Under the pieces are notes generated by a model. The model made no database searches, was not told the DNA's origin, and was given only the letters and a program-made list of their open reading frames with translations. A stretch of DNA of 64,000 nt from positions 3,109,437-3,173,436 of the forward strand of contig NC_092497.1 in assembly GCF_047495875.1 (NCBI RefSeq). Reading direction: 5' to 3'. Both the position numbers and the translations under genes were made by a program. The DNA comes from Pithys albifrons albifrons. Taxonomy: Eukaryota; Chordata; Aves; Passeriformes; Thamnophilidae. Shown here one piece after another: positions 11,701-32,821 of this stretch (within the stretch, counting starts at the first letter, position 1; each line of letters begins with the position of its first letter).

Positions 11701-14700
11701 GTGCTTTTTCTTTACCATGTATCCCACTGGGCTTATGATACAGTTGAAAAATGTATTTAAGGACACGAGAAAAAATAGCACACAGTTGTTCAGAATTTGG
11801 CCTTCACTTGACCTTGTCCCCTTGCTTTGAAGTGTTTGAAAGAAGGTTTATTTCACACGAAGCAGAAGGAATCCCATAGGTCATGCTACCAAGAAACTGC
11901 AATACACAGGTAGCCATGTAATGAGATATATTCCACAGAACATCCACTGCTTACAACATGAATCACAAAAAGGGAGGCAGATCACAGGCTGCCAATTTGA
12001 TTTCAGTGGCAGAAAATTTATTCCATGGAAATTCTCTAGTAGATGCCTCTCATTTTCTGCGAGAGAGAAACCCATCCAACAGACCCCAGTTCATGGGTAT
12101 CCATCTACAGGATTTTAGTTTGTGCTTTTTTGACCATGAATATTTGTTCAGGTAACTAAATAGCAAACCACATTTCCTGAAAGTTACCAACAAACAAGCC
12201 TGCTCTGTACCATTGTAGAAACATCCACCTTGTACCCACAGACCTACCTCAGCAGATTGCACAAGTGCCTGGTGTGTCAGGGATCTTTCCATCCCCCTGC
12301 CAATAAGCTCCTCCTGCAAACAGGAGAGAGTTCATTTGTAACTGGGCATGAAACGTAACAAGGACGAGAAAGATTTCACCATTTCCTTGTGTTTTTACCT
12401 AAATAGGCATAGAAGAAAGCAACAGAAATGCGCAATTTGAGGCACAGGTGGAGCTGGTGTATAAAATCAGTTGCTGCTAAAATTTGTGTGAAGAATAACA
12501 AGCCTTTCCAGAAAATCAGAGGGAGAACAGCACATGGAAAGAGGCTTCTCAGTAAAAAATGGCTGGAAAGAGGCTTCTCAGTAAAACATCATCAACTGTA
12601 TGACAGTACCTCACAGTAACCACAAGGTAATCGAAGCTGACACAGCTCTCAGGGAAAGAGGAGAAAGGGTTGTATTGATTACAGCATGTGCTGAAAGGCC
12701 AGCAGAAACAACAGAACTTACAATAACATGTTGTCTTGGTAGCCCAAGAGTCCTTGGTCTGAGTCTAGGAAGCTCCTGGAATCTCTCTGTAACTACAAAT
12801 TTGGGCCCAACCAACCACAGCTGTGTCGTCCCATCACAATGTCTTGATAGAAAATCCTTTCCACCTACCTCAGCATTCCTGATCCTGATTTTTAATTCCA
12901 AACTTTTATCTCTCAGGAACTTCAGGTTATGGGAACGACTCTCTATTCTGGCTCTTTCTGCTTGCTGACATTCCTCTAGGTTCTGAATATCCCTTAAAAA
13001 ATAATACAAAAAACCTTTTACATCCAAAGAGATACTAGTATACCAATACTGTTACTTACCTATGCACAAGCTGAACCCTGTAAAATAACCAACACAAGGG
13101 AGAAGACTGAGGAAAAACTTGCATTTCCCTGTGACGTTTCTCAGTGGAAACACACACAGCTGTTATGTCCGGAATCCCAAAGGCTGGGGAAGATATTGGC
13201 TAAGGGGAAAGCCATCTGCCTAAAAGCAAGGGGTAATAGTCTTGTGCATAATTCCCTAACTCAGTCAGAGATCTGTTACAGAAGCTAAACCTCAAATCAC
13301 AGAGAGAGGCCACAGCAAACCTGCACAAAGCACACAGGTCTGGTATCTCTGCTACAAGCAGCACCACAATTATCCCTTTAAAAGACAAAAAAAAAGCAAA
13401 AAACTGAAAATAATTAGACTGGAAGGGAGCTGTGGAGATCATCTTGGCCAATCCTCACTCATGGCTGGCACTGATTCTGCTGTGCTGGGCAAGGTACTTC
13501 AGATTACATCCTCCCCCAGGAATGGACTTGATCCTGACTTTATATATATAATTATTAAGTCTTCCACATACTGGTTAAGCGAAATACTTACCTGGGAATG
13601 GCTTTTGTTTGGCCTGGATCCTTTGCTCTGACTACAGAGCCCATGCTAAATGTGGTAGGAAAACCAGGTTTGCCTCAGCCTAAGACAAAGGCGACGTGGA
13701 AGATGCAAGCTCATATCTGAAAACTGCTTGTAGACCACTTTTGCTCTAAAATAATGGGTTTGATGGTATCCCAGATCTCTTTTGATTACTGAATGTGTCC
13801 ATAACACGTGGCTTTTAACAGACACTTACATATATTTTGAATTGGACAGGTGTCAACTCCCTGAAAATTTCGTTATCCTTGTTAGTTATCACAACTAATG
13901 TTGCCAGCAGCACTGCTTGCATCTTTCCCTTTTCCTCATCCTTTACTCACTGCAGTATCTGATCTTCCATCATCAGGACTGACATTAGTTTTCTCTTGAT
14001 GTTGCTCAATTCCCACCACATATCTCTGTTTTCTGATTCCGTTTCAACCAGCTCCGAAGTCATACGATTGATGGCACAGAAGAAGCTGGAGAAGAGAGAA
14101 TCAGTAGGAATGCTCAGGAGTCGGCTCTTCTGAAAGTCAGGATTATTATTATTCTTTTCTCCACACTTTATACAAATGACTTAGTTTTCTCCTGTTAAGG
14201 CATTTGCTTTCCTTAACTAACACAGATTCCAAATGGAAGGGAAAATGCTGCAGCAATCTGCATAGCACTAAATCAAAAACAGCTGGCACCCTGGTGAATA
14301 AAACTACTGGGTTTGAAATTACTCCCAGACTCCACTCCTGGCTTGCCAAATTGCCTTTCAGAGAACCTGCAATCAGTCCCTGAAAATGCACAGCTCTGAG
14401 ATGTGACCAGCAGTATCTCATCCTCTTCCTAAATGGTTCAAAGGTGCTTTCCCCTTCAGCTCAGGAAAAGAGCCAAGATTCTGAAAATCATAGGAAAATT
14501 GGATTCAAAAATTGGATTCCAAGGCAGATTTTGGCCTTTCCTTGCTGCAAGTGCTGCTGTGTCAGGGGCCAAAGCCAGGCTAGGGAGAGGGGCCCAGGAA
14601 GATCGGACTGTAAGATGCCATTTCTCTGTGGCTGAGGGCATCTCCTCACATGAACTGAGGCCAGCTGAGAGAAAAGAATGAGGAGCTGAGACTGGAAGAC

Positions 14701-17700
14701 CAGTCACAGTTCTTCAGTCCTTGCTGCTCTAGCTTGGGCTATCTGGCCCAACAGTCCAAGTAGCAGCACCCTGAGGCCACTGGATACAAAAACATGAACA
14801 GAAGAAAGGGATTTAACTCCATCTGAGACCCTTCTCCAGCTTCAGAGCCTTCCTTTGCTGGGATAACCTAGAGTCAGCACTTTGTTCTCAGTTCCCATGT
14901 CCCCCAAAGCTGCCCAAACCAATGGGTCCAAACTAAACTGGAACAGTAACATTCCTGGAGTCAAAGTCAAGTTTGAAGCTGCTGATGTGAAAAACCAGAG
15001 AGCACAGACTGTCACCCCACATGCACAGTGTGCAGAATTACCTGGTAAGAGACGTGTCCTTTGTGTCGAGTGCCATTGCGCTTTTTACCAGGTCATTGAG
15101 GGTTCTGGTGGCTTTTCTGGACAGACTGTGTAGGGAAAGACCCAGGTCTTTGAAAATGTCCTTCATTTCCTCAGCTGAAAAACAAATACAATCCAAATCA
15201 GGAATTTTTTAACATTAGTGTTCTTTTAAGGAATTCTCCAAAGCTGGAACCCAATCCTACATCAGGAACTTGGCTACCTCTCTCTTTTTAGGAAAAGAAA
15301 CGCTTTAAAAGAAGGCTTAAACATGCCAAACTGCTGCCACATCCCTGTTTGTCAACTAAATTCAGTGTATTGAGGGACTCCACCCCTTCCCTGACCAGTC
15401 TGCCTAAGCCTGTTCCTGAGCAGGCACATGGTCATCATGGCAGATCCAGGAAGCCTGTCTCCATCATTGTTTGTTTGATGGAAAGGCACTAGAAGACTTG
15501 AAGTAACAAAAAGTAAAGAGGTTTATTTACGAAAATGCCTTCATGCACACACTGTCAGTCTTCTCAAGTAAAGTTCCTTTCTGAAAAAAGCCAGTGAAGG
15601 GACAATCCTTCAGTAATGGAGTAAAAAAATGTGTTACGGTTCACTGAACCACTCCCCTGCTCTAAGAAAACAATAGACTATCAAATTGTCTGGGCAGCTT
15701 CACCATAACTTTACCACCTCACTGCTGTTTCAGATTCCTCCAGTACTTTCCTTAACAGTTGCTTAGCACCAGCTTAGATTCCTAAATCAGCTGCAGGGTT
15801 TCTTCCCTGTCTCTCCAGCCAGTATTTCCATGCTGTGCTACACAGCCCAGCAGGTTAGGAGGTTTTATCAATTAATCTGCTTGTCCATATTTATGGCCTG
15901 CTTTATATGGCTTAAAAATTGTCCTTGAACAACCTTATGTCACTATGTAAATTTTTTATATATATGTAAATAGAGAATCATAGAATCGACTGGGTTGAAA
16001 AAGACCTCTGAGATCACCAAGTACAACCCTTGGTCCAACTCCAGTCCCTTTACCAGATCATGGCACTCAGTGCCACGGCCAAGCTCAGTTTAAAAACCTC
16101 CAGGGATGGGGAATCCACCCCCTCTCTGGGCAGCCCATTCCAATGCCTGATTACTCTCTCTGTAAGGAATTTTTTTTCTGATCTCCAACTTCAATTTCCC
16201 CTGGCAGAGCTTGAGCCCATCGTGGCCCCTTGTCCTACTGCTGAGTGTCTGGGAGAAGAGACCAACCCCCACCTGGCCAGAACTTCCCTTCAGGTAGTTC
16301 TAGACAGTGCTGAGGTCACCTCTGAGCCTCCTCTTCTCCAGGCTAAACACCCTCAGCTCCCTCAGCCTCTCCCCACAGCACTTGTGCTCCACTCCCTTCT
16401 CCAGCCTCGTTGCTCTTCTCTGGACTCACTCCAGCCCCTCACGATCTTTCCTGAACTGAGGGGCCCAGAACTGAATACAACACTTAAGGTGTGGCCTCAC
16501 CAACGCAGAGTCCAGGGGAAGGGTCACTGCCCTGGGCCTGCTGGCCACGCTAGTTTTGATCCAGGCCAGGATCCCATTGGCCTTCTTGGCCACCTGGGCA
16601 CACTGTTGGCTCCTGCTGAGCTTCCTGTCACTCAGTCCTCCCAGGTCCCTCTGCCTGGCTGTTCTCCAGCCACTCTGGATAGACAGATTAGATAGATTAG
16701 ATGGATAGATTAGATAGATAGATAAAAATGAATGAATGAATGAATGAATGAATGAATGAATGAATGAATGAATGAATGTTCCTCAGATTCTAACAATTAA
16801 AATCTTTAGAATCACTAAGGAAACCCAAACTTGGATGGAACTGAGAAACTTCACACTCACTTTCTGCATCATACTCTGCTTCCAGATGCTTCATGTCCTC
16901 TATCACGATAGACATATCCCTGTCTCTGGCCTCATTCTGTTCCATAAGATCATGCAAGAAATCCACTGTCCTTTCATTCACCTCGTACACTGCAACAGGC
17001 TGATTCTTGTATATCTTCTTTAACCATAAAGTAACCTGCCAGGGAAGAGAAACAAAAATGCAAGCAATCATGTGACACGACCAAAAGTAGCTGATAGATG
17101 TGAGAAATGTGAACTGCTGCAGCCTCTGCATTCCTGAAGAATAACTCCTACTACATCAGTCCATGAATGGGTGGGAAAAGGGGAGAAGAATTCCTTTCTC
17201 TGGGTACTTATCTTCATGTGATAAAATTTTATCTTTTTATTCACATGACTTGTTGGCTACAGACACACTAATGATCAAAAATACGTTAAATGGATGTTTG
17301 GGATGCTGGTGAAAATTGTGTTAAAGCATGTGGAATAAAACTGCCCAAACCATGATCATTAGGAACAGTGCCTGTGGGAGAGAGTCACCACAACATGCAG
17401 GAACGAGCCCTGCAAAGCACTCCTACCACTGAAAATAAGGTCAGAAATGACAGTTTAACACTGTGCTCTCACTGTGACTACAGACTTGTAGAGTAATTTA
17501 GGCTGGAAAAGCCTCTAAGATCATGGAGTCCAACCATTCCCCAGCACTGTCAAGGCCACCACTAACCCGTGTGTCCAGGTGCCACATTCACAGGGCTTTT
17601 AAATCCCTCCTGGGATGGCGACTCCACCACTGTCCTGGGAAGTCTATGCTAGGGCTGGACAACCCTTTGAGAGAAGAAACTTTCCCTAATATCCAATCTA

Positions 17701-17985
17701 ACTAGGTTAGAAAGATTAGGTTATGATCAGTAATAAATGAACACACAGAAGTTCTACAGAGGGATCATAAATTCCTTCTTCACCCTGTGTTAGTAAACCT
17801 GATGGAGAAGGCACACAGCCATATAACTTCAAAAGGTATTTTTTCCTAGCACGTCCTTTATGCTTGTGCAGCATCTCAGCGACATCCACGCACACAGAGC
17901 AATGGAGAAAACCATCGCACCACAGGAACAAAGCGCGCTAACTTTGTGAAAAATATAATACAGCGAGAAAGTCAAGCCCGTGAGC

Positions 17986-18026
<41 letters not shown>

Positions 18027-18444
18027 CTTCTCTTACCCGGATGAGTCTCTTCTCAAAGTCCTCCGCGGAGTATTTCGGTTCTGCCGTCTCCGGCTCAGCC
18101 TCCTCAGACGAGTCACCCTCCTCAAACTCCTCAGCCCCTTTAGCCACTCCAAACCCCTCAGTCTCCTCAAATTCCTCAGCCCCTTTAGCCGCCTCAAACC
18201 CCTCAGCCCCTTTAGCCGCCTCAAACCCCTCAGCCCCTTTAGCCGCCTCAAACCCCTCAGCCCCTTTAGCCGCCTCAAACCCCTCAGCCCCTTTAGCCGC
18301 CTCAAACCCCTCAGCACCTTTAGCCGCCTCAAACCCCTCAACCCCTTTAGCGTCAAACCCCTCAGCCCCTTTAGCTGCCTCAAACCCTTCAGCCGTCGGA
18401 GACTCCTCAGCCGCCTCGGACCCTCCCGACCCCCTCGCCGCCAT
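8719..18444 (-). CDS. HAUS1: HAUS augmin-like complex subunit 1, 9 coding exons
   Basis: HAUS1 is a coiled-coil subunit of the augmin complex, which recruits gamma-tubulin to spindle microtubules for branching nucleation. Coding exons on the minus strand are 18444-18037, 17035-16861, 15174-15042, 14085-13951, 12992-12869, 12313-12248, 10973-10902, 9834-9787 and 8778-8719. All have AG/GT borders and compatible phases, giving 406 codons plus a TAG stop. Recognition rests on the LWLKKIY block, the [13 protein letters not shown] and NEARDRD blocks (exon 2), ALDTKDTSL (exon 3) and the final [10 protein letters not shown]. Human HAUS1 is 278 residues. The extra length is exon 1, 136 codons here, which carries eight copies of a [13 protein letters not shown] nonapeptide followed by an acidic stretch. 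I see no stop or frameshift, so the gene looks functional. It faces away from ATP5F1A, as in human. Introns contain CR1 copies and simple repeats. Confidence 0.93.
10586..10611. repeat. (AT)n microsatellite in a HAUS1 intron
   Basis: About thirteen AT dinucleotides in the intron between HAUS1 exons 7 and 6. No function is implied. Confidence 0.85.
15974..16678 (-). mobile_element. CR1 LINE 3' fragment in a HAUS1 intron
   Basis: Minus-oriented CR1 3' end between HAUS1 exons 2 and 3. The 3' terminus near 15974 has the AGAATCATAGAATCGAC motif. The reverse strand encodes pieces of the CR1 ORF2 C-terminus ([28 protein letters not shown]). It closely resembles the copies at 5892-7310, 44262-44718 and 60571-61155, so it belongs to the same subfamily. 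Its 5' end abuts the tetranucleotide repeats at 16676. Confidence 0.9.
16676..16778. repeat. (TAGA)n followed by (AATG)n microsatellites
   Basis: A short irregular TAGA/GATTAGAT tract changes into about twelve AATG units at 16728-16778. It lies at the truncated 5' end of a CR1 copy and about 80 bases from the exon 2 donor of HAUS1. Confidence 0.88.
17480..17702 (-). mobile_element. CR1 LINE 3' fragment, old
   Basis: Reads on the minus strand as a diverged CR1 tail (the plus strand shows TAATTTAGGCTGGAAAAG, then GTCCAACCATTCC, then the AATATCCAATCTAAC block). It lies in HAUS1 intron 1. No terminal repeat unit is preserved and divergence is higher than in the neighbouring copies. Confidence 0.75.
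17989..18025. repeat. (CA)n microsatellite beside the HAUS1 exon 1 donor
   Basis: About 18 CA units (TG on the coding strand) that begin ten to twelve bases after the GTAAGAGAAG donor of HAUS1 exon 1. Length changes here would alter the start of intron 1 but not the donor itself. Confidence 0.95.
18175..18386 (-). repeat. 27-bp coding minisatellite in HAUS1 exon 1
   Basis: Eight tandem units of 27 bases (one is 24) lie wholly inside HAUS1 exon 1 and keep the frame. Each encodes a nonapeptide close to GFEAAKGAE. Six consecutive units are nearly identical, while the outer ones diverge (for example GFDAKGVE and, further on, [15 protein letters not shown]). Because the unit is a multiple of three and lacks stops, several frames on both strands stay open across it. 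Those frames are by-products. Confidence 0.93.
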
Positions 18445-18545
18445 CGCGCCCGGAGCTTGTCGGGACTGGGCGGTGTTTGGGGCGGGGCCGGCGCGGCGGG
18501 AAGCGGGGAGCGCTCGCGGTTCGTGCTTTGCGGAGTGGTGAACTA
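18387..18545 (-). promoter_or_regulatory. HAUS1 promoter and 5' end, GC-rich
   Basis: A GC- and CpG-rich patch surrounds the HAUS1 start codon at 18444 and extends to about 18540, where composition abruptly turns AT-rich. No TATA box is evident, which fits a housekeeping CpG-island promoter. The transcription start is inferred, not seen. Confidence 0.6.
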
Positions 18546-18814
18546 AAGTATAAAATGAATCGGAATGTTAAACATTCTGAGTTAAGAGAAGGTATTGTAT
18601 TCATACAAAAAAAAGCCCAAAAAACGCCAGATGCAAGAGGAAGAATTTGAAGAGTTCAGCGGAAAGATGGAGGGCGGGAAAGGGCCTGGGGGTGCTGGTG
18701 AGAGCGGCTGGACATGAGCCCAGGAGTGCCCAGGTGGGCACAGGCCAGTGGCCCCTGAGCTGTGCCAGCCGTGGGGTGTCACAGCCCCAGGGCAGTGCCT
18801 GTCCCTGTGCTGGC

Positions 18815-19350
18815 ACTGCTGATGTACCTCCAGTGCTGGGGCAGTTCTGAGCCCCTCAGACAGGAGAGACTTTGAGGGGCTGGAGCTTGTTTAGGGAAGA
18901 GACCAGAGCTGGGAAGGGGCTGGAGCAGCAGGAGTGGCTGAGGGAGCTGTGGGGGCTCAGCCTGGAGAAAAGGAGGCTCAGGGGGGACCTTCTCACTCTG
19001 CAACTCCCTGACAGGAGGGGGGAGCTGGGGTGGGTCCGGGGGTGACGAGTGGGGGTCAGGCTCTGCTCCAGGGAACAGGAACAGGAGGAGAGGGAATGTC
19101 CTCAAGTTGCACCAGGGGAAGTTTAGATCACAGAATCACAGACTGATCACAGAATCACAGACTATTCTGAGTTGGAAGGGACCCACAAGGATCCTCAAGT
19201 CCAACTCTTTAAGTCAGTGGCCAACACAGGAGATTGAACCCATGACCTGGGCATTATTACAACCAAGTTTTAACCAGCTGAACTAATCTCAATGTTTAGA
19301 TGGATATTCAGAAAAATGTCCTCACTGTAAGGGTTCTCTATGCCCGGCAA
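18815..19350 (+). mobile_element. CR1 LINE fragment interrupted by a SINE
   Basis: Plus-oriented CR1: the GAGCTGTGGGGGCTCAGCCT block, then GAAAAGGAGGCTCAGG and the AGGGGAAGTTTAGAT block. The element stops at 19128 and resumes at 19294 with TTTAGATGGATATTCAGAAA, exactly the next part of the CR1 consensus. The gap is filled by the SINE annotated separately. The outer limits are approximate because the copy is diverged. Confidence 0.82.
19129..19293 (-). mobile_element. tRNA-Ile-derived SINE with CR1 tail (TguSINE1-like)
   Basis: On the minus strand the element starts with a tRNA-Ile-like head: a box A-like TTAGTTCAGCTGGTTAAAA and, further on, a box B-like GGTCATGGGTTCAATCTCC. The body is followed by a CR1 3' tail ending in a TCTGTGATTCTGTGATC repeat. 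This head-plus-CR1-tail design is that of TguSINE1, described from zebra finch and other songbirds. The 8-base duplication GTTTAGAT flanks it (19121-19128 and 19294-19301). CR1 machinery would have mobilised it. Confidence 0.88.
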
Positions 19351-19669
19351 AGGGGTTATTTCAACCAATGTGTTTCTTTTCAGGCAGGTTTACAGAACAT
19401 GAAGTTATTACTGAAATAAGAAAACATTGCTGAAGCACCACATTTGCTACAAATCATGCCAGAATAGCTGAGGGTTTTTCACTTAAGCTTTTCGATTCCC
19501 AGAATGGTCTTCTGGGATCTGTGGCTCTACTAACCTCTCTGGATTAGCAAGGGGACATGATCCCACTGTCCCTGCTGAAGTTTCAGCACCTTCTCACTGG
19601 CAGCCCAAACCCTGAGAGTCTCACACACAAGACATGCCACATCCCCAACAGCAGGTTGAGAGTGGGGAT

Positions 19670-20094
19670 TCTGCCCCTCTGCCCACTCAGGTGAGACCCC
19701 CCCTGCAGTGCTGCCTCCAAATCTGGAACCCCAATATCAGAAGGACATGGAGCTGCTGGAGCAAGTCCAGAGAAGGGCACAGAGATGCTCCAGGGCTGGA
19801 GCCTCTCTGCTCTGGAGCCCGGCTGGGAGAGCTGGGGGGGCCCACTTGGAGAAGAGACCTGAGGGCCCTTGCCAGTGCCTAAAGGGGCTCCAGGAGAGCT
19901 GGAGAGGGACTGGGGACAAGGGATGGAGAGACAGGCCAAGAGGGAATGGCTTTCCAGTGCCAGAGGGCAGGGCTAGACAGGATACTGGGAAGAAAGTCTT
20001 CCGTTTAAGGGTGAGGAGGCCCTGGCACAGGTTGGGCAGAGAAGCTGTGGCTGCCCCATCCCTGGAAGCATCCAAGGCCAGGTTGGATGGGGTT
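19670..20094 (+). mobile_element. CR1 LINE fragment, left part of a split copy
   Basis: Plus-oriented CR1: the GGAGCAAGTCCAGAGAAGGG block, the CTGGAGAGGGACTGGGGACAAGG block and the CCATCCCTGGAAGCATCCAAG block, ending at GGATGGGGTT. The remaining 3' tail appears again at about 21442-21545 (CCTGATCCAGTGGAA ... GGAACTAGATGG ... ATTCTATGATTCT). The two halves are separated by the insertion at 20095-21436. Confidence 0.85.
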
Positions 20095-21436
<1,342 letters not shown>

Positions 21437-21441
21437 GGGTT

Positions 21442-21545
21442 TCTACACTTGAAACAACCTGATCCAGTGGAATATGCCCCTGATGATTGCAGGAGGATGG
21501 AACTAGATGGCCTTTAAGGTCCTTTTAAACCCAAACATTCTATGA
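21442..21545 (+). mobile_element. CR1 LINE 3' tail, right part of the split copy
   Basis: Continuation of the CR1 at 19670-20094: CAACCTGATCCAGTGGAATA, then AGGATGGAACTAGATGGCC and the terminal ATTCTATGATTCT. Confidence 0.82.
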
Positions 21546-22194
21546 TTCTCTGACTTTTTGCTAAGATGCTGCCCTTGGTGTGGCAGAGATCTTGTTAAAA
21601 GGCAGAGATCCCCAACACTGTGAGCACCATTGCCTCTTGTATTAGGTTATACTCAGTTTGGGACACTGTCACCATTCCTCTGATGGCACCTGTATGGCTT
21701 TCCAGTTTCACTTATTATCAACAGGCTGGCTAAGTGGAAGGAAAGCAACAAGACACTGTGTATCTCATCCCTTATACCCATTCCCTGGCCTTGATGCCAG
21801 CACTTCTCTGGCTCCAGCTGCTGCTCTTCCTCCTTCTCCAGATCACTGTCCCCTGCATTGCAGCCCCTCACACCCCTATTTCTGCCCCTGCCCCTTTTGC
21901 TGCCCTGTGACTGCTCCTACTCCCTCCCCTAATCCCGATACTGAGCCCCTCAAGGTTTGTGCCCCTCAAGATCTGAACAGGGGCTTGAGCCAATCTTTGC
22001 AATTTTTTTTTAAAGAGGTTGGTCAGTAGCTGTAGTTGGATAAGTATGATTAAGCAGTTGCATTGTGAGCATTGTGTGATTGGCTAATCTTTTGTTTTAA
22101 GGAAAAGGGAAGACAATCCCAAGAATGGCTTGTCTGGATGAGAGACACCCAGAATGAATTCTGCAGGACTGAGCAGTACCTGGGGGAAAGGTAA
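21546..22194. other. Intergenic, no gene recognised
   Basis: About 650 bases between two CR1 copies. The centre (about 21800-21960) is pyrimidine-rich with CTGCCCC-type words. No conserved exon is seen. Confidence 0.5.
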
Positions 22195-23500
22195 TTCCAG
22201 CAGTGGGAGGTCATGGCCACTGACTCAGTGAAAGTTATAGAGAAGATTATTCTAGGAAGTATTGAAAAACACCTGAAAGACAGTGTTGTCACTGGCCACA
22301 GCCAGCACAGCTTCATGAGAGGAAAGTCCTGGTTATCAAACCTGATTTCCTATTGTGACAAGGTAACCCACGGGGTTGATCAAGGGAAGCCATGTGATCT
22401 TTTCAGATTTCAGTAAAGCTTTCAATATTGTCTCTTAAAGGATCCATCTAGACAAAATACCCAGTACACAGCTGGATAAACACACCATGTGGTGGGTGAG
22501 AAGTTGGCTCATGGTCAAGCAAAGAGGGTGACAGTGACTGGGGTGACATCAGACTGGGTGACCTGTCACTAGTGGGGTTCCACAGGGCTCTCTTTTAGGC
22601 CCTGTGCTCTTCATAAATGGCTTGGACCCAGGAGTGGAAGGAATACTGAGTAAGTTTATAGATGTTACAGATCAGGGAGGAGCTGTTGACTCTGTGAAAG
22701 ACAAGGAGGCCCAGCAGAGAGACCTCGACAGATCAGAGCTCTGGGCAACCACCAACCATAGGAAGTTCAACAAGGGCAAGTGCTGGATTTTGCACCTGGG
22801 ATGAGACAACTCTGGGTGTGTGGACAGACTGGGGAATGAGAGGCTGGAAAGCAGTGCCAGAAAAGAGCCCTGAGGGTCCTGGTCAGTGGCCAGTTGGCCA
22901 GGAGTCTGCAGTGCCCTGGAGCCAGGAGGGACATCCCTGTCCTGGGGGACATCAGGCAAAGCATCGCTGGCTGGCAAGGGAGGGGATTGTCCTGCTCTGC
23001 TCGGCACTGGGGCAGGCTCACCTGCAACATGGGCAGTTTGGGGCACTGAAATGTAAGAAAGATATGAGGCCATTAGAGAGTGTCCAAAGGAGGGCAATGA
23101 CGATGGGGAAGGGCCTGGAGGGGAAGTGTGTGAGGACACTGAGGGCACTTGGTGTGTTCAGCTGGAGAAGAGGAGGCTGAGGGGAGACCTCATTGCAGGT
23201 ACAACTTCCTTGGGAGGGGCAGAGGAGGGGCAGGCACTGACAAGGGACAGGACCCAGGGAATGGCTGGAGATGTGTCAGGGCAGGGTTGGGTTGGATCTC
23301 AGGAAAAGGTTCTTCCCCTTGAGGGTAGTGGGCACTGAACAGGCTCCCCAGGGCAGTGGGCACAGCACTCAGGAAAGGTTTGGATGATCCTCTGGGGAAC
23401 AGGGTGTGACTCCTGCGGATGGTCCTGTGCAGGGTTGAGGGTTGGACTCCATGATCCTTTTGGTCCCTTCCAGCTCAGGATATTCTGTGATTCCATGAAA
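22195..23500 (+). mobile_element. CR1 LINE, older copy with RT remnants
   Basis: Plus-oriented and about 1.3 kb long. Broken frames at 22213-22416 (EKHLKDS..TGHSQHSFM..KSWLSNLISY, the CR1 RT finger region), 22604-22804 (KFIDVTDQGG, where the FADD box would be, so the catalytic aspartates are not intact, then KFNKGKC) and 22818-23180 give ORF2 pieces in order. The 3' end near 23500 is a degenerate ATTCTGTGATTCCATG. It is more diverged than the copy at 5892-7310. Confidence 0.85.
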
Positions 23501-23739
23501 ACTGACCCCAGAATCAAATGGAAGAACTGCACTTGCAGACCAAAGCAAGAGATATAACCAACAGAGAGGAGTTGAGCAGCAATTATAAGTTATGTAGTTT
23601 GTAACCGATGAATGCTGATGCCTTTGTTAAAATGCATAAATAATGTTAAGTTCTGGTGATCAGTGTGTAGATTTTTGTGGGTTAACACCTAGACAGCTAC
23701 TTAGCGAGAAATAGAAACACCAGGCCTGGGGCTGCGAAC

Positions 23740-23900
23740 AGCCCAGTGCCCAGTCCCCAGTCCCGCCCTTATCCTGTCCCTTTCCTCTGTCCCTACCTTT
23801 GTTCCTGTCCCTTTCTCCGCCCCTTTCACTGCCCTTGTCCCTGTCCCTGTCCCTGTCCCATCCTGCCCCACTCCCCGCCCCTTCCGCCCGCCCAGGGCCA
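23740..23900. repeat. C-rich (CCCTGT)n-like low-complexity tract
   Basis: Irregular CCTGTCCC/CCCTTTC words, becoming regular CCCTGT units near 23838-23862. The tract lies upstream of the ATP5F1A CpG island. Confidence 0.75.
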
Positions 23901-24223
23901 TTTCAAGGGCACCTCCCACTGCGGGCTATTTCCTAAAAGCCCCATTTAGTTTTCTTATTATTTTTAACTAATTTTATTGCTATTATGTGTGCGTGTGTGT
24001 GTCTATACACACATATTTCAGCCCCTCTGGTGGTCGCGGGGGGCGCTCCGTGCCCGCCCCGCCCCCTGGGCGCGGCCTCGGCGCCAAAAGGGGCGGGAGG
24101 CGCCGCCGCCATTTTGTGCGCAGAGCGCGGGGCCGGCAGCGCTGAGAGCCCTCCGCTCCCTTCGCTCCCTCCGCTCCCTCCGCCGCCCGCCCGGGTCCCG
24201 CCACCCCCGCCGCCGCCGCAGCG

Positions 24224-32714
<8,491 letters not shown>

Positions 32715-32815
32715 ACTCTTAAAACTGTTCATACAGACCAGGTGGTTGTGATCCAGTGCTCCAGCTCCATCAAAGACTAAAGTATTTGCAACGTGAATGT
32801 ACAGATCTCAATGAG

Positions 32816-32821
32816 AATAAA
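32816..32821 (+). terminator. Poly(A) signal of ATP5F1A
   Basis: AATAAA about 100 bases after the ATP5F1A stop codon, which fits the short 3' UTR usual for this gene. Confidence 0.85.

Noticed and set aside
17980..18546. Plus-strand frames antisense to HAUS1 exon 1 and a second minus-strand frame rich in Leu/Arg
   Set aside because: They stay open only because the 27-bp unit is a multiple of three without stops; the HAUS1 frame is supported by splicing and homology.
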